A stretch of DNA of 64,000 nucleotides. It comes from CAVSRC01 sp963781775 (lineage in GTDB: Bacteria; Pseudomonadota; Alphaproteobacteria; Rhizobiales; Kaistiaceae). The notes below the pieces were generated by a model. The model saw nothing but the letters and a program-made list of their open reading frames with translations. It had not been told where the DNA came from and did no database searches. Where the stretch lies: assembly GCA_963781775.1 (NCBI GenBank), contig CAWAHE010000022.1:23984-87983 (forward strand), written 5' to 3'. This document shows, in pieces, positions 27,152 through 37,988 of the stretch. The translations under genes were made by a program, and so were the position numbers. Position 1 is the stretch's first letter; each line of letters begins with the position of its first letter.

Positions 27152-27588
27152 CCGTCGCGACGACGCTTCACGCCAGCGTGGCGCTGGTCGGCAAACGGGG
27201 CGTGCTGATTCGCGGCGCATCGGGCAGCGGCAAGTCCGCTCTCCTGCTTGCGCTGATTGCCATCGATCCGAAGCGCAACGCTCTCGTCGCCGACGACCAG
27301 ACAAACGTCGCGGCGATCAACGGCCGGGTCGTGGCGAGCGCACCATCTGCGCTGGCCGGGCTGATCGAGGTGCGCGGCCAGGGCATCCTGAAGCGTGCGC
27401 ATGTCTCGCCGGTCGTGGTCGATTTCGTGGTCGATCTCGCGGCGCCGGACCAAAGTCCGCGAATGCCGGAAGCAGAGCAGGAGCGCACCAATATTGTGGG
27501 GATTGTGCTGCCGCGCCTCATCTTGCCGATCGGCGTTCATGACGGCGCGCTTCGCGTTTGCACAGCAATTGCCGCGCGGCTGCTCTAA
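27148..27588 (+). CDS. hprK: short HPr kinase/phosphorylase
   Basis: 146-residue alphaproteobacterial HprK, equivalent to only the C-terminal kinase core of the Gram-positive enzyme. Walker A is GASGSGKS (residues 23-30), and VADDQTNV and VEVRGQGIL-like IEVRGQGIL match the catalytic and signature regions. It is expected to phosphorylate a Ser in HPr and couple the PTS-like relay to ChvGI. It is translationally coupled to chvG. Confidence 0.92.
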   Translation: MTVATTLHASVALVGKRGVLIRGASGSGKSALLLALIAIDPKRNALVADDQTNVAAINGRVVASAPSALAGLIEVRGQGILKRAHVSPVVVDFVVDLAAPDQSPRMPEAEQERTNIVGIVLPRLILPIGVHDGALRVCTAIAARLL

Positions 27589-27697
27589 AACCCTTGAAAA
27601 ATCAACCAATCGCTTGCCTCTTGCGTTGCGGAATCGATCCGGCAAGATGTGCGCCGCAGCAGCGGCCAGAGGCCGGCGCCGGGGATCGAGAAGGCTC

Positions 27698-28099
27698 ATG
27701 ATAGGACTGGTGCTCGTCACCCACGGCAAGCTTGCGGTGGAGTTCCGGGCGGCGCTTGAGCACGTGGTCGGTGCACAAACCCAGATCGAGACGGTTTCGA
27801 TCGGGCCCGACGACGATATCGAGCGACGACGTCAGGACATTCTCGACGCGGTTCAGAGGGTCAACACCTCTTCTGGCGTAATTCTGTTGACCGACATGTT
27901 CGGCGGAACACCGTCAAATCTCGCCATTTCGGTCATGGAGGCCGGCAAGATCGAGGTGATTGCCGGCGTCAACCTGCCGATGTTGATCAAGCTGGCGAGC
28001 GTGCGCGGCGAGAGGCCGCTTGCCGAGGCCATCGCCGACGCCCAGGACGCCGGCCGCAAATACATCAACGTCGCGAGCCAGGTGCTCAACGGCAAATAA
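27698..28099 (+). CDS. PTS EIIA component, mannose family
   Basis: 133-residue EIIA-Man-like protein with the phospho-acceptor His9 in GLVLVTHGKLA and the family segment LLTDMFGGTPSNLA. No EIIB/C/D permease is nearby, so this is a regulatory PTS component taking phosphate from HPr. ATG at 27698 was chosen because homology begins there. It shares one base with the HPr gene start. Confidence 0.93.
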   Translation: MIGLVLVTHGKLAVEFRAALEHVVGAQTQIETVSIGPDDDIERRRQDILDAVQRVNTSSGVILLTDMFGGTPSNLAISVMEAGKIEVIAGVNLPMLIKLASVRGERPLAEAIADAQDAGRKYINVASQVLNGK

Positions 28100-28392
28100 T
28101 GGGCGGCGACACACCGGCCGGCCCATTTTCCGGCGATCTCCTCATCGTCAACAAGCGTGGCCTGCATGCGCGCGCCGCCGCGCGCTTCGTCCAGTGCGCC
28201 GAACGCTTCGATGCGACAATTGCCGTATCGAAGGACCAGACCACGGTCGGCGGCACCTCGATCATGGGACTGATGATGCTCGCCGCCGCCCCCGGTTCCG
28301 AGATCCACGTGACCGCCGAAGGCCCCGAGGCCGAGGCGGCGCTGGCGGCGCTGGCGGAACTTGTCGCCAGCCGGTTCGGCGAGGACGAATAG
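28099..28392 (+). CDS. HPr family phosphocarrier
   Basis: 97-residue HPr. His23 in NKRGLHARAAARF is the EI-phosphorylated residue, and Ser54 in GGTSIMGLMML matches the HprK target. It should pass phosphate between EI-Ntr (not in this window) and the EIIA-Man encoded just upstream. The stop is followed within 6 bp by the ahcY control region. Confidence 0.94.
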   Translation: MGGDTPAGPFSGDLLIVNKRGLHARAAARFVQCAERFDATIAVSKDQTTVGGTSIMGLMMLAAAPGSEIHVTAEGPEAEAALAALAELVASRFGEDE

Positions 28393-28397
28393 ATTAC

Positions 28398-28413
28398 ATA
28401 AAGAAATCTTTAT
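28398..28413. promoter_or_regulatory. palindrome ATAAAGA-N2-TCTTTAT upstream of ahcY
   Basis: A perfect 7-bp inverted repeat in an AT-rich patch sits just upstream of the putative -35 of ahcY. Methionine-cycle genes of Proteobacteria are often controlled by ArsR-type SAH/SAM-responsive regulators at comparable ATAAAGA-type palindromes; assignment to such a regulator is inferred from position and symmetry. Confidence 0.5.
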
Positions 28414-28420
28414 ATCCTTA

Positions 28421-28449
28421 TTGCCCTGCCGCGGCCGGGCGGCTATAAA
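28421..28449 (+). promoter_or_regulatory. putative sigma-70 promoter of ahcY
   Basis: TTGCCC at 28421-28426 and TATAAA at 28444-28449 are separated by 17 bp, giving an expected transcription start near 28456 and a leader of about 43 nt before the ahcY ATG. The upstream palindrome would act at this promoter. Confidence 0.5.
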
Positions 28450-28498
28450 CCGCTGAATCGAACAATCCCGCCATTCAGCCGTGCTCGAGGAGACCGGA

Positions 28499-29899
<1,401 letters not shown>

Positions 29900-29919
29900 G
29901 TGAACCCCTGAATCCCCAG

Positions 29920-29943
29920 CCGCGCGCAAAGCGCGCGGTTTTT
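29920..29943 (+). terminator. intrinsic terminator of ahcY
   Basis: An 8-bp GC-only stem CCGCGCGC / GCGCGCGG with an AAA loop is followed directly by TTTTT, 21 bp after the ahcY stop. Confidence 0.88.
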
Positions 29944-30094
29944 CTCGCGCGCCATGGATTCACGGCCGTAGGCCGACCCGCTACATTGCAGTGATTCGCG
30001 TTGGACGCGCATGGGCAAACGGGATGCCCATGCCGTGCCGGCGAATGCCAAACCCCTCGAGTATCGGGACGCGGCGGCGGAAGGGGGTCTCTGC

Positions 30095-32573
30095 ATGCGC
30101 GGGCATGGCAGGAAAACGATGGGGATTCGCGCGGCCACCTGGGCCGTCGTCCCCGCGATCCTGACATCCGCGCAAGCCTTCGCCCAACCGGTTCCGAACG
30201 CATCGGCCGTCGCAGGCGTGACGCCCGCGCAGATCGTCATGATGGTCGCGCTGGTCGGAACGGTGTTCTTTGCGGTCTTCAGTGTCGTCGCCCTGTTCCG
30301 CGCCCGCGATCGCGCCGAGGCCGACAGCGCCGCGCTGCGCGTCGAGGTTGGCAACCTCATGGCGATGATCGACCGGGCGGAAGCCCTGGTCGATGAGGAA
30401 GGCCAGCGCCTCGTCGCATGGGCGGCAGCAAACGAGCCGCCGCTGGTCGCCGGCAGCCTGCCCGCGGATGCCGGCGCTCCGGCTGACCGCGATGCCTTCG
30501 CTGCCTTCGCGACGTGGCTGGCTCCGGAATCGGCAAACCGGCTCGAGGAACTGGTCGCGCGCATGCGCGAGCGCGGCGAGTCCTTCACTGAAATCGTGAC
30601 CACAAAAGCTGGGCGCCTGATTGAGGTGCGCGGCAAGACGGTCGGCGGAACCGCTGTCGCCCGCTTTCGCGACCTGACCGGCGACCGGCTCGCTTACGCG
30701 CGCATGCAAAGCAGTCACGAGACGCTCGCCGCCGAAGTGGAAACCATGCGGGCGATGCTGGCGGCGGCGCCGATGCCGATCTGGTTGCGCGACCAGGCCG
30801 GGGCGCTGGTCTGGGTCAACGCCGCCTATGCCGCCGCGGTCGAGGCCAAGGACGCCGGCGAAGCCGTGGCGCACGGGCTGGAAATGCTCAATTCGACCGC
30901 GCGCCAGATGATCGCGGCAGCGCATGAGCAGAACGCGGTCTTCGCCCGGCGGCTACCCGCAATCGTCGCGGGGTCGCGGCGCATCTTCGATGTCGCCGAT
31001 ATCGCCTCGGTGGACGGCAGCGCGGCGATCGCCACCGATGTGACCGAGGTGGAGAGCGCCCAGGCGGCGCTCCGCCGGGAGATCGACTTCCATGCCCGTA
31101 CGCTCGATCAGCTCCAGACCGCGGTCGCCATTTTCGGACCCGATCGGCGACTGAAATCCTGCAACGCCGCCTACCGCGCGCTTTTCGATCTCGACTCGGG
31201 ATTCCTCAATTCGGCACCCGACGAAACCGCCGTGCTCGACCAGTTGCGCGCTGGCCACAAGCTGCCCGAGCAGGCCGACTACCGCCGCTGGCGCGACGAC
31301 CTTCTGTCGGCCTATCGCTCGCCCGAGTCGCGCGAAAACTGGTGGCACCTGCCGGACGGACGCACGCTGCGCGTCATCGCCAATCCGCATCCGCAGGGCG
31401 GCATGACGTGGATCTACGAGAACGTCACCGAGCGCCTCGACCTCGAGAGCCGCTACAACGCGCTCGTCAGCGTCCAGGGAGAAACGCTCGACCACCTCAC
31501 GGAAGGCGTGGCGGTATTCGGCTCGGACGGGCGTCTGCGGCTACACAATCCGTCCTTCGCCGCGATCTGGTCGCTCGCGCCGGCGCTCTTCGAAAGCCGG
31601 CCGCACATCTCCGAAATCGTCAGCGCCTGCCGCCGGCCAAACGACGACGAAGCCATGTGGCGGCGTTTCACGGCGAGCGTCGCCGGCGTCGACGAGACAC
31701 GTGCCACCATCTCCGGCCGCATGGAGCGCGAGGACGGCAGCGTCGTCGACTACGCCACCGTGCCGCTGCCCGACGGACAGACCATGGTGACGTTCGTCGA
31801 CGTCACCGACTCGGTGCAGGTGGAGCGCGCGCTGGTCGAGCGCAACGAGGCGCTGGAAGCCGCAAACTCGCTCAAGAACGCCTTCATCCACCACGTCTCC
31901 TACGAGCTGCGTTCGCCGCTGACCAATATCATCGGCTTCTCGCAATTGCTCTCGGAGGAGCACATCGGGCCGCTCAACGAAAAACAGCGCGAGTATACCG
32001 GCTACATCATGTCGTCGAGCGCCACGCTGCTCGCCATCGTCAACGACATCCTCGACCTCACCACGATCGACGCCGGAATCATGGAACTCGATCTCGGCGA
32101 GGTCGACACGGGCGAAACGATCAAGTCGGCCATCGATGCACTGCATCAGCGCATCGAGGATGCCGGCATCCATGTCGAAGACGCATGTCGGGCCCGGCGC
32201 CGGCAGGTTTGTGGCGGATGGCAAACGGGTTCGTCAGATCCTTTACAATCTGCTCGCCAACGCCGTCGGCTTCTCGCATCGCAATGGCCGCGTGGTCATC
32301 TCGGCCGAGCGTGTCGACGACATGATCGAGTTCGCGATCGCCGACGAAGGTGCCGGCATCCCGCAGAATTTCGTCGGCAACGTCTTCGACCGCTTCGCCA
32401 GCCTGCCGCGTGGTTCGTCGCGCGGCGGCGTCGGCCTCGGCCTGTCGATCGTACGAAGCCTCGTCCTGCTGCATGGCGGCACCGTCGAAATCGAATCCGA
32501 GGAAGGCAGGGGCTCCACCGCGAAGGTGCGCCTCCCGGTCAGGCCGATGATTTCGGCCGTTGCCGCGGAGTGA
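30095..32573 (+). CDS. divL: DivL-like PAS sensor kinase with Tyr at the phospho-His position, apparent 1-nt insertion
   Basis: Large membrane-associated kinase homologue, about 825 residues once the frame is corrected. A signal/anchor (AATWAVVPAILTSAQAFA) and a second hydrophobic segment (MMVALVGTVFFAVFSVVALF) precede several PAS-like domains. The H-box reads HHVSYELRSPLTNIIGFSQL: Tyr603 replaces the usual His, the hallmark of the cell-cycle regulator DivL. One surplus base near 32180 breaks the frame; removing it joins DAGIHVE to THVGPGAGRFVADGKRVRQI and restores the N-box (LYNLLANAVGF) and G-box (GVGLGLSIVRSLV). ATG at 30119 or 30011 are alternative starts. Confidence 0.85.
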
Positions 32574-32595
32574 CGGGTCGCATATCTCCGGACCC

Positions 32596-34095
32596 ATGGC
32601 CGGACCATTCCTGACGATCACCCTGCCCGACGAGGCGGCGACAGCGGCGTTCGCCGAAGACGTCGCCGCAATCCTGCTGCCGGGCGATGTGATTGCCCTG
32701 TCGGGCGGCCTCGGTGCGGGCAAGACGACCTTCGCCCGCGCCCTCATCCGGGCGGTCGCCGGCGATCCGTCGCTGGAGGTCCCCAGCCCGACCTTCACCC
32801 TTGTGCAAACCTATGGCCCGGCGCGCCTCAGCGTTGCCCATTTCGATCTCTATCGGCTCGCCGCGGCCGACGAACTGGACGAAATCGGCTTCGCGGACGC
32901 CGCCGTGGAGGGCGCCGTTCTGGTCGAATGGCCGGAGCGCGCCGAGGCACGGCTGCCGGCCGAGCGGCTCGACATCAGGTTTGAGATCGACGGCAGCGGT
33001 CGCCGCGCGGAGATTTCCGCTGGCGGCACGTGGCCGACGCGTATCGCGCGGACCCGGCTGACGCGGACCCTGATCGACCGTGCGGGATGGAACCAAGCAT
33101 CCCGCCATCCCATCCAGGGAGACGCCTCGACACGCCGCTACGAACGCGTGGACCGGGCGGACCGCAGCGCCGTGTTGATGGATTGGCCCAGACCGGCGGC
33201 GCCGCCGGTTCGTGACAGCCGGGCAGCCTATCGCGCTCAGGATGTGCGCGCCTTCGTTGCCGTCGATAACGCGCTCAGGGCCGCGGGCCTGTCGGCGCCC
33301 GAGATCCTGGCCGCCGACCTCGACGCCGGTCTTCTGCTGATGGAGGATTTCGGCAACGTCGGCGTGGTGACCGACGGCCTGCCCAATGCCGAACGCTATG
33401 CCGTCGCTGTCGATCTGCTGGCGGCGATTCACGCCGAGCCGCGCGATGGGGTTCTGCCATCGCCGGATGGCGGGACACACAGCCTCCTGCGCCTCTCGGG
33501 TGAGGTGCTCGCTGCCGACATCACACTCTTTACCGACTGGTATGTGCCGCGCGTCGCCGGCGGCCCGCTCGATGCCCATGCGACGGAAGCGTTTGCCGCC
33601 ATCTGGGCAACGCTGTTCGCGCGCCTGCGCAACGCGGAGCAAAGCTGGGTGCTGTTCGACATGCAGTCACCAAACCTCTTCTGGCTCGAGGATCGTCGCG
33701 GCATTGGCCGGATCGGGCTGATCGATTTCCAGGACATGTTCATTGGACCGGCCGCCTACGACGTCGCCAGCCTCTGTCAGGACGCAAGGGTGACGATCCC
33801 GCAACACCTCGAAACGGTCCTCTGCGACCGCTATGTCGCGCGGCGGCGGGAATCAACTCCGACCTTTGACCCTGGAGCTTTTTCGGAGGCGTATGCGATT
33901 CTGGGGACGGCGCGGGCGCTGAAGAACCTCGGCGTGTTCGCGCGGCAAGCCGATTACGCCGGAAACACCAGTTACCTCCGACACTTGCCGCGAGTCGGTG
34001 CATATCTTCGACGCAACCTGAGGCATCCGGTTCTTTCCGATCTTGCCGTCTGGTATGAGAGGCACCTGCCCGCTCCGAGCCAGGCCGCAGAATGA
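32596..34095 (+). CDS. fusion of TsaE (tRNA t6A ATPase) and AmgK-like sugar kinase (APH fold)
   Basis: 499-residue two-domain protein from ATG at 32596 (MAGPFLTITLP). Residues 1-150 are TsaE, the ATPase of the tRNA threonylcarbamoyladenosine machinery: Walker A GGLGAGKTTFAR, SPTFTLVQTY, and HFDLYRL. Residues about 165-499 are an aminoglycoside-phosphotransferase fold with LFDMQSPNLFWL (catalytic Asp and Asn) and LIDFQDMFIGP, matching N-acetylmuramate/GlcNAc kinase AmgK. The murU-type gene downstream overlaps by ATGA, supporting the cell-wall recycling role. Such TsaE fusions are known in alphaproteobacteria. Confidence 0.9.
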   Translation: MAGPFLTITLPDEAATAAFAEDVAAILLPGDVIALSGGLGAGKTTFARALIRAVAGDPSLEVPSPTFTLVQTYGPARLSVAHFDLYRLAAADELDEIGFADAAVEGAVLVEWPERAEARLPAERLDIRFEIDGSGRRAEISAGGTWPTRIARTRLTRTLIDRAGWNQASRHPIQGDASTRRYERVDRADRSAVLMDWPRPAAPPVRDSRAAYRAQDVRAFVAVDNALRAAGLSAPEILAADLDAGLLLMEDFGNVGVVTDGLPNAERYAVAVDLLAAIHAEPRDGVLPSPDGGTHSLLRLSGEVLAADITLFTDWYVPRVAGGPLDAHATEAFAAIWATLFARLRNAEQSWVLFDMQSPNLFWLEDRRGIGRIGLIDFQDMFIGPAAYDVASLCQDARVTIPQHLETVLCDRYVARRRESTPTFDPGAFSEAYAILGTARALKNLGVFARQADYAGNTSYLRHLPRVGAYLRRNLRHPVLSDLAVWYERHLPAPSQAAE

Positions 34096-34859
34096 ACGCC
34101 GAGCCGACCGCCCGACCAGATTTCCAGTGGAAGACCGGGCCGATCCGCCCGAAGCGGGCGATGGTGCTGGCCGCCGGCATGGGCAAGCGCATGCGGCCGG
34201 TCACGGTGACGACGCCGAAGCCACTGGTCGAAGTGGCGGGGCGTTCGCTGATCGACCGCGCCCTCGACCGGCTCGAACGGGCCGGCGTCGAGCGGGTCGT
34301 GGTCAACGTCCACTATCTTGCCGAGCTCATCCGCGTCCACGTCGGGCGGCGCGGCCAGCCCGACGTGGTAATTTCCGACGAGACCGCGAAGCTCCTCGAT
34401 ACCGGTGGCGGCATCGCCAAGGCCCTGCCCCATCTCGGCGACGATCCCTTCTACCTGCTCAACTCGGACTCGTTCTGGATCGAGGGCGCGCGCCCGAACC
34501 TCGAATGGCTGTCGAATGCGTGGCGCGACGACGACATGGACGCCCTGCTCCTCGTCGCCTCGACCGTGCGCGCGGTTGGCTACCATGGCCGCGGCGATTT
34601 CCGCATGGACCCGGCTGGCCGGCTGATCCGCCGACCCGAACGCGAAGTCGCGCCGTTCGCCTATGCCGGCGCGGCCATCCTTCATCCGCGCCTGTTCGAC
34701 GGGCGCACTGCCGAGCCGTTCTCGCTCAACCTTCTGTTCGACCAGGCGCTGGATGCCGGGCGTCTGTTCGGCGTGCGCATGGACGGGTTGTGGCTGCATG
34801 TCGGCACGCCGGAAGCCATCGGCGAAGCAGAGCTTTCGATCGCCGACAGCGCGGCCTGA
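34092..34859 (+). CDS. murU: N-acetylmuramate-1-phosphate uridylyltransferase-like nucleotidyltransferase (MurU)
   Basis: 255-residue nucleotidyltransferase with the GT-A-like NTP motif AMVLAAGMGKRMRPVT and TPKPLVEVAGRSLID; LNSDSFW is the metal-binding region. With AmgK it would turn recycled MurNAc into UDP-MurNAc, bypassing de novo synthesis. It overlaps the tsaE-amgK stop by 4 bp and is followed 5 bp later by addB. Confidence 0.87.
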   Translation: MNAEPTARPDFQWKTGPIRPKRAMVLAAGMGKRMRPVTVTTPKPLVEVAGRSLIDRALDRLERAGVERVVVNVHYLAELIRVHVGRRGQPDVVISDETAKLLDTGGGIAKALPHLGDDPFYLLNSDSFWIEGARPNLEWLSNAWRDDDMDALLLVASTVRAVGYHGRGDFRMDPAGRLIRRPEREVAPFAYAGAAILHPRLFDGRTAEPFSLNLLFDQALDAGRLFGVRMDGLWLHVGTPEAIGEAELSIADSAA

Positions 34860-34864
34860 CGACG

Positions 34865-37800
34865 ATGGCGGAGAAGCGGAGCGACCCCCGCGTCTTCACC
34901 ATCCCGGCCGGCGTGCCCTTTCTCGACACGCTCGCCGAAGCGCTGCTTGCCGGTCGCCTGGTCACCTTCGATCGCGACGATCCGCTGGCGCTTGCCGACG
35001 TCACGATCCTGCTGCCGACGCGGCGCGCGGTGCGCGCCTTTCGGGATGCCCTGATCCAGCAATCGCCCAGCGACGCGGCCATCCTGCCCGCCATTCGCAC
35101 CATCGGCGATGTCGACGAGGAAGAGCACCTGCTGGCGCCATCGGCGGAGCCGGCCGCCCAGCGGCTGGCACTCCCCGCGGCGGTGACACCGCTGGAGCGA
35201 CGGCTGACCCTGACGCAGCTCACCCTCGCCTGGGGCCGGACAGTGCGCCGCGACCTCCTGATGCTCGCCAAGGACGAACCGTTGCTGATCCCGGCCTCCG
35301 CCGCTGACGCGGCGCGCCTTGCCGGCGACCTTGGCCGCCTTCTCGACGACATGGAAACCGCCAACATTCCCTGGGACCGGGTTGGGCAGCTCGTTCCGGA
35401 CGACCACGCCCGCTATTTCCAGATCACGCTGGAATTCCTGAAGATCGTCGCCGCGCAATGGCCGGCGCATCTCGAGGGCATCGACCGGGTCGATCCGGCG
35501 ATCCGCCGCGACGCGCTGATCCGCGCTTCGGCAAAGCGGCTCGCCGGCCCCATCGTGGCGGCGGGCTCGACCGGCTCCATTCCGGCGACCGCCGACCTCT
35601 TGAAGGCGATCTCACTGCACACTGAGGGCGCCGTCGTGCTGCCGGGCCTCGACCAGGATCTCGACGAGGAGGCCTGGGCCGCGATCGGCGGCGACGATGC
35701 GCCGCCAAGCGCCCACGGCCATCCGCAATTCGGATTGAAGCGCCTGATCGCATCGCTCGGCATCGCGCGGGCCGATGTCGCGCCGTTGGGCGAGCCGGAC
35801 CCGAGCCTGTCGGGGCGCGTCCGGCTGATCGCCGAGGCGATGCGGCCGGCGGAGACGACGGATCGATGGGCAGAGACGACCATCGCCGACATTGGCGCGG
35901 CGCTCTCGGGCGTCGACCTGCTGGTGGCGCGCAACGAGCAGGAGGAAGCAACTGCGATCGCGCTCGCCATCCGCGAAGCGGTTGAAACGCCTGAGGTTTC
36001 GGTGGCGCTGGTGACGCCTGACCGCGCAATTGCGCGGCGTGTCGCGGTGGAACTCGGCCGCTGGGGGCTGGCGGTCGACGATTCCGCCGGGGCGCCGCTC
36101 GACCGGCTGCCGGTCGGCGTCTTCGCCCGATTATTGGCCGAAGCCATTGATTCTAAAGGCGATCCGGTGACGATCCTGGCGCTGGCGAAGCATCCGCTGG
36201 CGGCGTTCGGGATGCGCCGGACGGCGTGCCGGCGCGCCGCGCGCATGCTGGAACTGGCGCTTTTCCGCGGCCGGCGGGTCACCGGCGGGGTCGGGCAGAT
36301 CGAAGCCGCGCTCGCCGAGCCAGAGAAAAATGGCGGACGGAACGGGTCCGCACGCTACCGTCTTGCAACCGATGACCGTGCGCTTGCGATGGATCTTGCA
36401 CGGAACTTGGCCGAACTGCTGCTGCCCCTGGAAACGGCCTTCGCCGCGCGGGGAGAGGTGCCGGTGGCAGAGGCGGCGGGGCTGCTTCTCACCGCGCTCA
36501 CGCGGGCGGCGACCGACAATGCCGGCGCCGAAGGCATCGCCGGTGCGACGGGCGGGCCGCAACTCGTGACGCTGCTGGAGGGGCTGGCCGGGAGCAGCGG
36601 GCTGGCGATGTCCGGGTCGGACTTCCCCTTCTTCCTGACCGAGCTGATGCGCGACGTGGCGGTGCAGCGGCCGGCGGGCGGCGATCCGCGCATCCACATC
36701 TGGGGCGCGCTCGAGGCGCGGCTTCAGTCGGTCGATGTGATGGTGCTTGCAGGCCTCGACGAAGGCGTGTGGCCAACCGCGACGCGCACCGATGCGTTCC
36801 TGTCGCGCGTGATGCGCGCCGAACTCGGCCTGCCGCCGCCGGAGCGGCGCATCGGACTGTCCGCGCACGATTTCGCCGAGGGCATGGCGGCGAAGCGGGT
36901 GATCGTCGCCCGCGCCGAGAAGCGCGGCGGCGCCCCGACGGTCGAATCGCGCTGGCTGCAACGATTGAAGGCCGTTGCCGGCGAGGCAGAGACCGAGGCG
37001 ATGACGGCGCGCGGGCACCGCTATGTGGACTATGCGCGGGCGCTCGACCTGCCGGCCAACGATAAACCCGAGCCGATCGAGCGGCCGGCGCCGAAACCGC
37101 CGGTCGCCGTGCGGCCGCGCAAGCTGTCGATCACCGAGATCGAAACGCTGATCCGTGACCCTTACGCGACCTACGCCAAGCACGTCTTGAAGCTGCGGCC
37201 GCTGGACGACATCGGCATGGCGCCCGACGCAGCGCTGCGCGGTACGCTGATGCACGACGCGCTCGGCCGCTTCACCGAGGAATGGCACGGCGACTATGAC
37301 GCGGCGGCGGAGGCGCGGCTCATGGGCTTCGGCACGGCGCTGTTCGAGACGATCCGCGACTTCGGCGACGCCTACGCGGTGTGGATGCTGCGCTTCGGGA
37401 CGATCGCCCGGTGGTTCGTGGGATGGGAAGCCGAGCGCGCCGCCGCGGTGGCACTGCGTCACGCCGAGGTGGATGGCGAGCTGAAATTCAGTTCGGCCGG
37501 CGGCGAATTCGTCCTTCGCGGTCGTGCCGACCGCATTGACGAGATGGGCGACGGCACGATCGCCATCTACGATTTCAAGACCGGCACACCGCAGACCGAC
37601 CGGACGGTTTTCGCCGGCCTGACACCGCAGATGACGCTTGAGGCAGCCATGGCGCGCGCCGGCGCGTTTGCCGGCATCGATGGCGGGCAAAGCGTCAGCG
37701 ACCTGGCCTGGCTGTCCATCGGCCGCGCCGGCCGCGGCGATCCGTATGTGTCAGCGGTGCTCAGGGGCGAGACCGCGGACGATCTCGCCGATCGGGCACA

Positions 37801-37988
37801 CATGCATGATGACCGAGCTGGTGCAGGCGTTCGACCGGGAAGACTGGCCGTACCTGTCGCGGGCGCGACCGATGATGGCGAATGCGCGCTACCTCGGCGA
37901 CTACGACCATCTGGCGCGGGTGCGGGAATGGGCGCTGGTCGAAAGCGCCGCCGACGTCGCGATGATGGGAGGGCAGCAACCGGCATGA
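34865..37988 (+). CDS. addB: double-strand break repair protein AddB, with apparent 1-nt insertion near the 3' end
   Basis: Subunit of the AddAB helicase-nuclease, about 1040 residues after correction. It starts MAEKRSDPRVFTIPAG at 34865. The C-terminal RecB-like nuclease has the His in LRGTLMHDALGRF, RGRADRIDEM, and IAIYDFKTGTPQTD. Near 37798-37804 the frame shifts: the uncorrected frame runs straight into addA, while removal of one base gives the expected end MMTELVQAFDREDWPYLSRA and a stop at 37988 overlapping the addA ATG. The apparent 2482-residue reading is therefore an artefact of the frameshift. Confidence 0.9.

Noticed and set aside
28393..28498. SAM/SAH riboswitch upstream of ahcY
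   Set aside because: The leader after the predicted start is only about 43 nt and I could not fit a known SAH or SAM riboswitch fold; the palindrome is better explained as a protein operator.
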